64,000 nucleotides of DNA from Micromonospora sp. CP22 (GTDB lineage: Bacteria > Actinomycetota > Actinomycetes > Mycobacteriales > Micromonosporaceae): positions 149,028-213,027 of the forward strand of contig NZ_VCJO01000010.1 of NCBI RefSeq assembly GCF_009712475.1, given 5' to 3'. Below the pieces are notes generated by a model, which ran no database searches, had not been told where the DNA came from, and saw nothing but the letters and a program-made list of their open reading frames with translations. Positions within the stretch are counted from its first letter, which is position 1. The number at the start of each line of letters is the position of its first letter. Below are positions 20,588 through 31,041 of the stretch, piece after piece. The translations under genes were made by a program, and so were the position numbers.

Positions 20588-21619
20588 TCAGCCGGCGGAA
20601 CAGGTTGCCGTCGGTGTGGTGTTGTTGCCGTTCTTGTAGAGCGTGATGCCGAAGTTGTTGCCGTTTCCGTTCGGCCGGGCGGTGAGCGTGCCGCTGTTGC
20701 CGCTGATCGTGGCGTTCCAGCTGTTCTGCAGGCTCTGGCCACCGTTGGTGCGGATGGTGACGGTCCAGTTGTTGCTGCCGCTGACCGAGAAGGTCGTGTT
20801 GAACCGGTCGTTCCAGTCCTCGGCGCGGTTCACGCTGACCGAGCAGCCACCGTTGCCGGGCGGCGGGGTGGTGGGGTTGCCCGGGTCGGTCGGGCCGGGG
20901 TCGGAGCTGCCGCCCTCGCGCAGGGTGATGTCCGAGCTGCCCTGGCTCTGGTAACCCTCGGTCGCCATGATCTGGTAGTAGTGGTTACCCAGGTTCAACC
21001 CGACCCGGGCCCACGCGTCGAAGTGGTTCGCCGTGGTGATCGTGCCACTGCTGCGCTTCTGCTGCCGCACGCTCCAGTACTGGTAGAACGTCGCGGTACC
21101 GTCGATCGACGGCTGGTTCACCCGCTGGCTACGCAGAATGTCGTAGGTGCCACCATCAGTGGTCACGCTGCCCAGCCGGGTCGCGCCACTGCTCGGGTTG
21201 TAGCTACCGAAGTTCTCGACGATGTAGTACTCGACCAGCGGGTTACGGGTCCAGCCGTACAGCGCGAGGTAGCTGTTGTTGTTACCCGGGTTGTAGGTAC
21301 CCGAGTAGCTGATCGTACGGCGCGTGCCAGGGTTCCAGCCCTTGCCGCCGACCCAGTTGTTCGTGCTCCTGCTCCACGAGCTGCTGTAACGACCGTTCTC
21401 GCGCAACACCATGCAGGCGTCGCCGCTGTCCTTCCAGAACGAGAAGAAGAACCCGTTGTGGTTCCCCTCCGTGTTCGAACAGACCTGACGGTCAGCCTCA
21501 GCCTGAGCCGGGCTGGCCACGATAGCGGTGGTGGCCAGCACGGCGGCGAAGGCAGCGGCAGCCAGCATCCTGACTCGGCCGCGGCGGCGACTTCGTGGTG
21601 GGCCGGGGACGTTGTTCAT
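20588..21619 (-). CDS. Secreted GH11 endo-1,4-beta-xylanase with CBM2
   Basis: A 343-residue xylanase. A signal peptide with a basic N-terminus (RRRGRVR) ends near AQA-EA (after 40). The GH11 jelly-roll spans about 45-235, with nucleophile Glu130 in NPLVEYYIVE and acid/base Glu221 in MATEGYQSQG. A Pro/Gly/Thr linker (237-258) leads to a C-terminal family 2 carbohydrate-binding module (259-341) bounded by Cys259 and a Cys near the end. It cuts internal bonds of xylan outside the cell. AGGAGGAAGC precedes ATG. Single gene, facing the terminator above. Confidence 0.95.
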   Translation of the reverse strand: MNNVPGPPRSRRRGRVRMLAAAAFAAVLATTAIVASPAQAEADRQVCSNTEGNHNGFFFSFWKDSGDACMVLRENGRYSSSWSRSTNNWVGGKGWNPGTRRTISYSGTYNPGNNNSYLALYGWTRNPLVEYYIVENFGSYNPSSGATRLGSVTTDGGTYDILRSQRVNQPSIDGTATFYQYWSVRQQKRSSGTITTANHFDAWARVGLNLGNHYYQIMATEGYQSQGSSDITLREGGSSDPGPTDPGNPTTPPPGNGGCSVSVNRAEDWNDRFNTTFSVSGSNNWTVTIRTNGGQSLQNSWNATISGNSGTLTARPNGNGNNFGITLYKNGNNTTPTATCSAG

Positions 21620-21801
21620 GCTTCCTCCTCATGACGGCTGGCCGACGGCCAGCAGTGCGCTACGCATCGGCCGCCCCGGTGGCTGGGCAGCCACCGTCGA
21701 CTGTCGACGTCGTACCGGGTGGTGGTGTTGCGTCGGTCGTCTCGCGGATGACCGGCGGAGCAGGTAGCGGTCATCGACGTTCATCTCTGGATGCGTCGAT
21801 G

Positions 21802-21837
21802 GCCAACAGTATTGGCACGGGTCCACCGAACCGTCAA
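21802..21837 (-). promoter_or_regulatory. Candidate xylanase promoter with palindrome over the -10
   Basis: On the minus strand TTGACG (21837-21832) and CAATAC (21814-21809) are 17 nt apart. An inverted repeat GCCAA-N5-TTGGC (21802-21816) covers the -10. Farther upstream (21841-21863) two similar blocks, TTTCGGG and TTTCCGG on the minus strand, recall the CGAAA/TTTCG boxes reported upstream of Streptomyces xylanase genes (from memory, inference). The leader to the ATG is about 190 nt. Confidence 0.5.
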
Positions 21838-21863
21838 CAACTTCCGGAAATACTCCCGAAACC

Positions 21864-22041
21864 TGGCCTTGACCACCGTCGAGGCGAAGGAATACGTTGA
21901 CGTTGGCCGGTAAGACCACGGTGGCGGGTCGCCCCAGGTCACCGTCACGACGCCCTGCGCCAGGTCAGGGCAGCTGTCCAGCGAAAGTTCCAGATACCTT
22001 CCGGATACTCGCCGACCTCGATCGCCTACTGCCCGTGAAAC
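21864..22041. other. Intergenic stretch between xylanase promoter and PucR gene
   Basis: Together with 21620-21863 this makes a 422-bp gap. Beyond the promoter elements listed above I see no coding ORF with a ribosome site, RNA gene or strong hairpin. GAAAGTTCC and CTTCCGGA near 21978-22003 are further GAAA/TTCC-type blocks. Confidence 0.4.
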
Positions 22042-23223
22042 CTAGCCGCGTCCAGCGTCGACGGTGAGCTGGTTGGTCAGCACCACCAGGAGCTCGAAGC
22101 GGGCCGCCGGGTCGTCCAGGTCGGCACCGTACAACTCGCGCAGCCGCTTGAGGCGGTAGCTGACCGTCTGCGGATGGACGAACAACTCGGTGGCGACCTC
22201 GGCACGCGACCCCCAGTGCCGCAGCCAGGCGTGGAGCGTCGCCAGCAGGTTCTCCCGCTGGGCCGGGCGCAGCCGCGCCAGCGGTGCGAGGCGGCGGGCG
22301 GTGAGCACCGCCAACGCCCGTTGCTCACCGCGTAGGGTCAACGTGACCAGGTGGTCGTCGACGAAGACCGGGGCGGCGCGGGGGCCGACCAGTCCGGCGG
22401 TCAACTCGGCGAGCCGGACGGCCGCCGGCACCTGGGGCCAGCCCAGTTCCGGGCCGACCACCGCCCGCCGCCCGGCCAGCGCCTCGGTCAGGGCGACCCG
22501 CGCCGCCCGGGGGCCGGAGCGCAGCAGCAGCACGGCGTCGCGTCCACGTTCGACGACCAGCCCGTCCGGGCCGTACCGGAACCGCACGTCGCGGGCCTGG
22601 TCCAGGGGCAGCAGCACGGGCACCACCGCGTCCAGGTCGGGCCAACCGATCCGGGCCGCCGCGGACTCGACGGCGCTGGGCATGCCGTCGCCACGCAGCA
22701 GCAGTTCGGCCAGTTGGCGCCGCCGGTCGACCTCCCCGGCCTGCTCACGCAGTTGCAGCGCGTACCCGTCGGTGCTCGCCGCCGCCAGTTCGGCGACGTA
22801 CGCGCTGACCGCGTCGGAGAGGTCGATCAACTCCTCCGGATCGAGCGGGCGCAGCCGGGCCAGTGACTGCGACGCCGTACGCAGCAACAGCCGGGCCGCC
22901 GTCCGCAGCGCGGTCAGCAGTGCCTCCGGCCCCCGGTCCTCGCGTGCCTCGGCGGCGCCCAATCCGACGAAGACCTCCCGGACCCGGGGCGGCAGCGCCG
23001 GTTCCCCGGTGCCGACCAGGTCGAGGAAGCGGTCGAGCGCCACCTGCACCGCAGTGCGTACGTCCCGGGCGAACTTGTCGTCGGCGATGTCGGCGAAGGC
23101 GGGGGTGGCCTCGGTGACGGCGGCCGCCACGGCGGCGACGGTGGCCGGCAGGTGCGGGCGCATCGCGGCGGCCAGATCGGCGGGCAGGTGTCGCCACGGC
23201 GTCGTGGAGACGGGCGCGCTCAC
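22042..23223 (-). CDS. PucR/CdaR-family transcriptional regulator
   Basis: A 393-residue regulator. The C-terminal PucR-type HTH (about 340-385) reads AEVATELFVHPQTVSYRLKR. The central GGDEF-like/CdaR region and an N-terminal helical sensor part precede it. Members commonly control catabolism of sugar acids, amino acids or purines. It starts on GTG at 23223 and faces the aldolase-aminotransferase fusion gene 144 bp away, which with the FGGY kinase is its most likely target. Confidence 0.87.
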   Translation of the reverse strand: MSAPVSTTPWRHLPADLAAAMRPHLPATVAAVAAAVTEATPAFADIADDKFARDVRTAVQVALDRFLDLVGTGEPALPPRVREVFVGLGAAEAREDRGPEALLTALRTAARLLLRTASQSLARLRPLDPEELIDLSDAVSAYVAELAAASTDGYALQLREQAGEVDRRRQLAELLLRGDGMPSAVESAAARIGWPDLDAVVPVLLPLDQARDVRFRYGPDGLVVERGRDAVLLLRSGPRAARVALTEALAGRRAVVGPELGWPQVPAAVRLAELTAGLVGPRAAPVFVDDHLVTLTLRGEQRALAVLTARRLAPLARLRPAQRENLLATLHAWLRHWGSRAEVATELFVHPQTVSYRLKRLRELYGADLDDPAARFELLVVLTNQLTVDAGRG

Positions 23224-23367
23224 CCGACGATTTTGTCACGCCGGGATAAGAGGGGTGGACATTCTCGCTGCCGGTGGGACGGTGTCCCGATCGGGACGCC
23301 CACGCGACGATGAACCCGACCGGCCGCGCACCGCCTGGCGGCCGGCGACCCGACGGAGGAGACCGCC

Positions 23368-25665
<2,298 letters not shown>

Positions 25666-25668
25666 GCG

Positions 25669-27261
25669 GTGGCCGCCAGCCCGCCGCAGGTCTTCGCGAT
25701 CGACCTGGGCACCTCGGCGCTGAAGGCCGCGCTGGTCGCCGCCGACGGCACGGTCACCGGCTGGGCCGAGCGGCCGGTCCCACTGCGGGTGCTGCCCGGC
25801 GGCGGCGCCGAACAGGACCCGCTCGACTGGTGGGCGGCGCTCGGGGAGGTCGCCGCCGACCTGGGTCGGGACCACCCCGACCAGATGCGGGCGGTGACCA
25901 CGGTCTGCGCCTCCACCCAGGGTGAGGGGACGATCGCGGTGGACCGCGACGGCGCGCCGCTGACCCCGTGCATCAGCTGGCTCGACATGCGCGGCGCGCC
26001 GCACCTGCGACGGCAGTTCGGCGGCTTTCCCGCGTACCAGGGGATGTCGGTGCGCCGGATCGCCCGGTGGCTGCGGCTGACCGGCGGAATGCCCTCCCCC
26101 ACCGGCAAGGACCCCGCCGCTCACATGCTGTTCGTCCGCGACACCCGGCCGCAGGTGTACGCGCGGACCGCGACGTTCCTCAACGTGCTCGACTGGATCA
26201 ACCTGAGGCTCACCGGACGTACGGTGGCCACCGTCGACTCGATCCTGACCTCGTGGGTGACCGACAACCGGCGGCCCGGCGACATCCGCTACTCCCCCGC
26301 GCTGGTCGCCGACTGCGGCATCGACGCGGACCGGCTGCCGCCCATCGTCGCCTGCACCGAGGTGATCGGCACCCTGACGCCGTCCGCCGCCACCCACCTG
26401 GGCCTGCCCGCGACGGTGCGGGTGGTCGCCGGGTCGATCGACAACACCGCGGCGGCGATCGGGGCCGGCACCACCGGGGACAACGAGCCGCACCTGTACG
26501 TCGGGACCTCCTCCTGGATAGCCGCCCACGTGCCCCGGAAGAAGACCGACGTCACCGCCGGCATCGCCGCCGTGCCCTGCGCCATCGGCGACCGCTACCT
26601 GATGACCGCCCTCCAGGCCACCGCCGGGGCCAACCTCACCTGGCTCCGGGACAAGATCGTGGAGTACGACGATCCGTTGCTCGGCGCCGGTCGACTCAGC
26701 CGCGACGAGGGAACGATCTTCGACGCCTTCGACGCGATCATCCCTACGGTGCCGCCGGGCGCGAACGGTGTGCTCTACACCCCCTGGCTCTACGGTGAAC
26801 GCGCGCCGGTGGACGACGCGACCCTGCGCGCCGGGTTCCTCAACATCTCCCTCGACACCAACCGCTCGGACCTGTTGCGGGCGGTCTTCGAAGGGGTCGC
26901 GTTCAACACCCGCTGGCTGCTCGGCGCGGTGAACCGGTTCCTCGGCGCGCCGGTGACCTCGATGGCCGTCACCGGCGGCGGGGCGCTGTCGGACTCGTGG
27001 TGTCAGATCTTCGCCGACGTGCTCGGTGTCGAGATCCGTCGGGATGCCCGACCGCTGGCGGTCAACGCCCGGGGCGCGGGTTGGATCGGCGCGGTCGGCA
27101 CCGGGCAGCTCAGCTTCGCCGACATCCCGGGGCTGATGCGTACCGACCGGGTCTTCGCACCGGACCCGGCGCACCGCGCCCGCTACGACGAGATCTTCGG
27201 CGTCTACCGGCAGGCGCACCGCCGGCTCGCCCCGCTGTACCGGCGGCTCAACCGCAGCTGA
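25669..27261 (+). CDS. FGGY-family carbohydrate kinase
   Basis: A 530-residue sugar or polyol kinase of the xylulokinase/gluconokinase superfamily. Seen: N-terminal phosphate motif FAIDLGTSALKAALV, the FGGY_N core to ~245, then FGGY_C with YVGTSSW, NGVLYTPWLYGERAP and the adenosine motif TGGGALSDSWCQIFADVLG. The GTG lies 3 bp after the fusion gene stop, so it is in the same operon. It probably phosphorylates the ketose or sugar alcohol that the aldolase half then cleaves (inference). Lengths and motifs look intact. Confidence 0.9.
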   Translation: MAASPPQVFAIDLGTSALKAALVAADGTVTGWAERPVPLRVLPGGGAEQDPLDWWAALGEVAADLGRDHPDQMRAVTTVCASTQGEGTIAVDRDGAPLTPCISWLDMRGAPHLRRQFGGFPAYQGMSVRRIARWLRLTGGMPSPTGKDPAAHMLFVRDTRPQVYARTATFLNVLDWINLRLTGRTVATVDSILTSWVTDNRRPGDIRYSPALVADCGIDADRLPPIVACTEVIGTLTPSAATHLGLPATVRVVAGSIDNTAAAIGAGTTGDNEPHLYVGTSSWIAAHVPRKKTDVTAGIAAVPCAIGDRYLMTALQATAGANLTWLRDKIVEYDDPLLGAGRLSRDEGTIFDAFDAIIPTVPPGANGVLYTPWLYGERAPVDDATLRAGFLNISLDTNRSDLLRAVFEGVAFNTRWLLGAVNRFLGAPVTSMAVTGGGALSDSWCQIFADVLGVEIRRDARPLAVNARGAGWIGAVGTGQLSFADIPGLMRTDRVFAPDPAHRARYDEIFGVYRQAHRRLAPLYRRLNRS

Positions 27262-27269
27262 CGATGCTC

Positions 27270-27300
27270 CCGAAAGTTTCGGTAGCCATCGACGATGGCT
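27270..27300. promoter_or_regulatory. Two adjacent palindromes between kinase and membrane protein genes
   Basis: CCGAAAGTTTCGG (27270-27282, arms of 6 around one base) is followed after one base by AGCCATCGACGATGGCT (27284-27300, arms of 8 around one base) and TTTTAT. The first has the CGAAA/TTTCG form seen in LacI-type operators. The second could act as operator or, with its T-run, as a weak terminator. Confidence 0.5.
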
Positions 27301-27359
27301 TTTATCCAGTTGTCGATGCGAGGCTAGGAGGTCGGCGACGGAGATCGGCAGGAGGATAC

Positions 27360-29159
27360 GTGCAGGCGATACGTCGAGGTCTTGTCGGAACGCCGTCCGC
27401 CGACCCGCAAACCGGTCCGGAACCAGAGGAAACGGAAGCTCCGCCGCGCGACGGGAAAACGTGGTTCACCAAGGCGGCTCGGCTGCTGCGTCACGAGTGG
27501 ACGATGGCGAGCTTCGCGGGTCTGCTGCTGGCCGTCGTGCTCACCTGGCCGACGTTGCGGCATCCGTGGACCACCATTCCGGGTGACATCGGCGATCCCA
27601 CGTTGCAGGCGTGGCAGGTCGCCTGGGGCGGGCACGCCCTGGCCACCAACCCGCTCGGCCTCTGGCACTCCAACACCTTCTTTCCGGAGCTGTACACGTT
27701 CGCCTACACCGACAACCTGATCGGCTACGCGCCGGCCGGATTGTTCGGCAACGGCATGGAAGCGGCGGTGTTCCGCTACAACCTGCTCTACGTCCTGGCC
27801 CACGCGCTCGCCTTCGTCGGGGCGTACGCGCTGGTGCGCCAGCTGGGTGGGATCAGGACGGCGGCGGCCGTGGCGGGCGTCGCCTGGGCCTTCGCTCCGT
27901 GGCGGCTCGCCCACAGCGGCCACCTGAACATCCTCTCCATCGGCGGCATCGCGCTGTGCCTGGCGATGCTGGCTCGCGGTCACGGCTGGTCCCTGCGCGA
28001 GGGTCACCGGCCCGCGCTGCACCGTCCGGGATGGATCGTGGCCGGGTGGCTGGTCGCGGCGTGGCAGCTGACCCTCGGTTTCGCCGTCGGCCTGCCGCTG
28101 GTGTACTTCCTGGCCGGTACCGTGCTGGTGGTCCTCGTGGCGGTGGGGTGGACCCGGTGGCGCACCGGCCGGTGGCTCCTGGGCCGCCGGATGGTGTTGG
28201 CCAACCTGGTCGGCGGCGTCGTCTTCAGTGTGGTGTGCGTCTGGTTGGGGACCGCCTTCCTGCGGGTGGTCGAGTTGAATCCGCAGGCGCGCCGAGACCT
28301 GGCCTGGACGCAGATGTTCTCCCCGCCGCTGCGCGGCTACTTCGTCGCGCCCGCCGACTCGTGGCTGTGGGGCGACTACTTCGAGGCCGCCCGCGCCCAG
28401 TTGTCGTGGCCACCGGAGATGGCGCTGCTGCCCGGCGTCACGCTGATCGTGCTGGCCGCGGCCGGGCTGAGCTACTCGGCGTTCCGGGTCCGCCACCGGG
28501 TGGTGCTCGGGCTCGGCGTGCTGGTCACCGGTGCGCTCGGCCTGGGCAGCAACCTCGTCGGCGAGGGCGACCCGGGATACCTGACGCTGTCGCGGGTGCT
28601 CCCCGGCTGGGAGGCGCTGCGCACCCCGGGGCGGCTCATGGTGTGGATCAGCCTGCTGCTCGCCATCCTGGCGGCCGGAGCGATCACCGAGTTCGGTCGG
28701 CAGCTTCCCAGCCTCCGGTGGCCGAGGATCGTCGGCCGGGTCCTGCTGGTGATCCCGCTGCTGCTGGTGCTGGTCGAAGGGGTCAACCGCACCCCCCACC
28801 CCGACGTGCCGACCGCCCCGGCGGCGATGCGCTCCGCCGCCGAGCCCATGCTGATCCTGCCCAGCGACGGGGTGACCGAGGCCCACATCATGCTCTGGTC
28901 CACCGACGGGTTCCCCCGCGTCGTCAACGGTCACATCACCTTCGTACCGACCAGTCAGGAGCAGATCCGCGCGGCCAGCGCGACCTTCCCCGACCAGGGC
29001 AGCGTGGCGTTCCTGCGGCAGGCGGGCATCCGGTCGGTGGTGGTCCTGCCGCACCTGCTCGCCGGTACGCCCTGGGACGGCGTCGCCACCCGACCCTTCG
29101 ACGGCCTCGGCATCACCCGGGAGGAGGTCGACGGCGCGCTGGTGTACCACCTCGGCTGA
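27360..29159 (+). CDS. Polytopic membrane protein, possible GT-C-like glycosyltransferase
   Basis: A 599-residue protein with a ~45-residue polar N-terminus, then about 11-12 transmembrane helices between residues 50 and 490, and a ~110-residue C-terminal soluble domain (YfhO-like end, with LILPSDGVTEAHIMLWST and a mixed alpha/beta pattern). A large loop after the first helix (PGDIGDPTLQAWQVAWGG, an acidic GDxxDP-like motif) fits the GT-C acceptor/catalytic loop, but I cannot assign a family firmly. GTG with AGGAGG 4 nt before it. It follows the sugar operon but is separated by the palindromes and is probably an independent unit. Confidence 0.7.
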   Translation: MQAIRRGLVGTPSADPQTGPEPEETEAPPRDGKTWFTKAARLLRHEWTMASFAGLLLAVVLTWPTLRHPWTTIPGDIGDPTLQAWQVAWGGHALATNPLGLWHSNTFFPELYTFAYTDNLIGYAPAGLFGNGMEAAVFRYNLLYVLAHALAFVGAYALVRQLGGIRTAAAVAGVAWAFAPWRLAHSGHLNILSIGGIALCLAMLARGHGWSLREGHRPALHRPGWIVAGWLVAAWQLTLGFAVGLPLVYFLAGTVLVVLVAVGWTRWRTGRWLLGRRMVLANLVGGVVFSVVCVWLGTAFLRVVELNPQARRDLAWTQMFSPPLRGYFVAPADSWLWGDYFEAARAQLSWPPEMALLPGVTLIVLAAAGLSYSAFRVRHRVVLGLGVLVTGALGLGSNLVGEGDPGYLTLSRVLPGWEALRTPGRLMVWISLLLAILAAGAITEFGRQLPSLRWPRIVGRVLLVIPLLLVLVEGVNRTPHPDVPTAPAAMRSAAEPMLILPSDGVTEAHIMLWSTDGFPRVVNGHITFVPTSQEQIRAASATFPDQGSVAFLRQAGIRSVVVLPHLLAGTPWDGVATRPFDGLGITREEVDGALVYHLG

Positions 29160-29187
29160 GGCGGGACCCGGCGGTCGGCGCGCCTGC

Positions 29188-30666
29188 TCACTCCCGGGGA
29201 GCGCCCATGGGTTCGCGGACGAGGCTGCCGTCGATGTAGCAGTAACGCCAGTCCTCACCCTCCTCCAGCGACCGGATCAGCGGGTGGCCGGTCTGTCGAT
29301 AGTGCTCCTCCGCGTGGTTGTTGACCGAGTCGCTGCAACAGCCGACCGCCCCACAGGTCAGACACATCCGCAGTTGCACCCAGTCGTCGCCGCTCTCCAC
29401 GCACCGCGGGCACGCCTCGGCGTCGGACTCGGTGATGTAGACCCGGTCGAGGTGGGTGCAGGCGGTGCTCATCGTCTCCTCGCGCACGTACCGCCAGCCG
29501 CCGTGCAGCAGCCGGTCCGGAATGACCCGGGCCAGGTAACGCGAGTTCGCCGCGAGCAGTGGGCTCGCCACGGCCAGGATCAGCACGTACAGCGCGACGA
29601 ACGGGCCGAGCCGCCCGTCGAGACCGGCGGCGAGGGCGAGCGTGGCCAGGATCAGCGAGAACTCGCCCCTACCCAGCACGGTCAGGCCGACGTTGGCCGC
29701 GCCGCGTTGGTTGAGCCCGAACAACCGGCCGGCGACGAGGCCGGCCAGCACGTTGGTCACGAGGGTCACCAGCACCGCCAGCAGCACCGGCACCGCCACC
29801 GAGCCGAAGCCGCCGACGTCGATGCTCAGCCCGAAGACCAGGAAGAAGACCGCCGCGAAGACGTCGCGCAGCGGCAGCACCAGGCGTTCGACCCGTTCCC
29901 GGATCGGGGTACGGGCCACCACCAGACCGATCATCAGCGCGCCGATCGCGTCGGAGACGCCGATCTCGGCCGACACCCCGGCGACGAGCACGACCAGCCC
30001 GACCATCAGGATCGCCAACAGCTCGTCCTCGTTGCTGTCGATCACCTTGCCGACCAGACGGGCACCGAAGCGGGCGACGGCGAAGAGCACCACCAGGTAG
30101 GCGAAGCTCAGACCGATGTGCAGGGCCAGCTCCCCGGCGGAGCCGGCGCCGGCCAGCACCGGCGAGAGCAACGCCAGGTACAGCGCGAGGAACAGGTCCT
30201 CGATCACGATGATGCCGAGGATGACCGGCGTCTCCGCGTTGGCCAGTCGACGCAACTCGATGAGCAGCTTCGTCACGATCGCCGAGGAGGAGATGCCGAG
30301 CGCCCCGGCGATCACCAACGCCTCGTAGCCGCCCCAGCCCAACGCGAGGCCGAAGAGCAGACCGGCGCCGATGTTCAGGCCGATGTACGCTCCGGCGGCG
30401 ATGAACAGCCGCCTGCCGCTGCCGAGCACCTGGTCGACCGGGAACTCGACGCCCAGGTGGAACAGCAGCAGCACCAGGCCGAGCGAGGCGAGCAGGCTCA
30501 GGTCCTCGGGATGGGCGACCAGCACCGGGCCGGGTGTGCCCGGCCCCAGCAGGATGCCCGCGAGCATGAAGAACGGCACGGTGGGCAGGTTGATCCGGCG
30601 ACCCGCGCGGGCCAGCAGGCCCGCGATCAGCACGAGGGCCCCGAAGCCGACGAGGTCAGCATGCAC
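29188..30666 (-). CDS. CPA2 cation:proton antiporter fused to a UBP-type zinc finger
   Basis: A 492-residue protein. Residues 1-390 form a KefB/KhtU-like Na+/H+ exchanger domain with 11-13 helices, including LLLFHLGVEF and the VIAGALGISSSAIVTKLL core. Residues ~395-485 form a zf-UBP domain: CTHLD, CPRC, GDDWVQLRMCLTCGAVGCC and HAEEHYRQTGHPL. UBP fingers bind ubiquitin C-termini in eukaryotes; the bacterial ligand is unknown. No RCK/TrkA domain is attached. GTG start with AGGAG 8 nt ahead. A small KhtT-like gene lies 50 bp upstream in the same direction, so it exports K+ or Na+ under control of that partner or the finger (inference). Confidence 0.88.
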   Translation of the reverse strand: MHADLVGFGALVLIAGLLARAGRRINLPTVPFFMLAGILLGPGTPGPVLVAHPEDLSLLASLGLVLLLFHLGVEFPVDQVLGSGRRLFIAAGAYIGLNIGAGLLFGLALGWGGYEALVIAGALGISSSAIVTKLLIELRRLANAETPVILGIIVIEDLFLALYLALLSPVLAGAGSAGELALHIGLSFAYLVVLFAVARFGARLVGKVIDSNEDELLAILMVGLVVLVAGVSAEIGVSDAIGALMIGLVVARTPIRERVERLVLPLRDVFAAVFFLVFGLSIDVGGFGSVAVPVLLAVLVTLVTNVLAGLVAGRLFGLNQRGAANVGLTVLGRGEFSLILATLALAAGLDGRLGPFVALYVLILAVASPLLAANSRYLARVIPDRLLHGGWRYVREETMSTACTHLDRVYITESDAEACPRCVESGDDWVQLRMCLTCGAVGCCSDSVNNHAEEHYRQTGHPLIRSLEEGEDWRYCYIDGSLVREPMGAPRE

Positions 30667-30716
30667 GGTGAGGACTCCTGAGGCGGTCTGAACCGTAGAC
30701 GCGCGGGACGCGAAGG

Positions 30717-30944
30717 CTACTCGGTGAAGTACGTGCCTGCCAGCAGGGCGCCCACCTTGCGCGCCTGCTCCTCCGACATCTCGATCACGGCCACCGGATC
30801 ATCGTGCCCGGCGGCGAAGACGTACAGGTCACGGTTGCCGTCACGGCGCACCACCACGGAGATCCGCTGGGTGTTGCTGCCCAGATCGACGTCGTACCGC
30901 TTGCCGATGCCCGGCAGGTCCTGCACGTAGATGCCGCTACCCAT
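30717..30944 (-). CDS. Miniature KhtT-like antiporter regulatory subunit (N-terminal domain only)
   Basis: A 75-residue protein matching the first half of KhtT, the regulatory subunit of the KhtU K+/H+ antiporter: DLPGIGKRYDVDL, RISVVVRRDGNRDLYVF and MSEEQARKVGALLAGTYF. The C-terminal RCK_C domain of ~85 residues, which binds nucleotides in KhtT, is absent, and the ORF ends cleanly with no RCK_C in the other frames of the 50-bp gap. GGGGAGG precedes ATG. It is first in an operon with the antiporter. Confidence 0.8.
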   Translation of the reverse strand: MGSGIYVQDLPGIGKRYDVDLGSNTQRISVVVRRDGNRDLYVFAAGHDDPVAVIEMSEEQARKVGALLAGTYFTE

Positions 30945-31041
30945 CGACCCTCCCCGTACGGTCAGCGATCACTGCGCAATGGTACGAGCCCACCGACCGA
31001 ACGCTCGTCGCCGCGCCGACCGGCCCGGCGACGCCCTCGGG

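Noticed and set aside
21629..21919. A 96-codon minus-strand frame upstream of the xylanase
   Set aside because: It crosses the xylanase promoter and has no ribosome site or recognisable domain.
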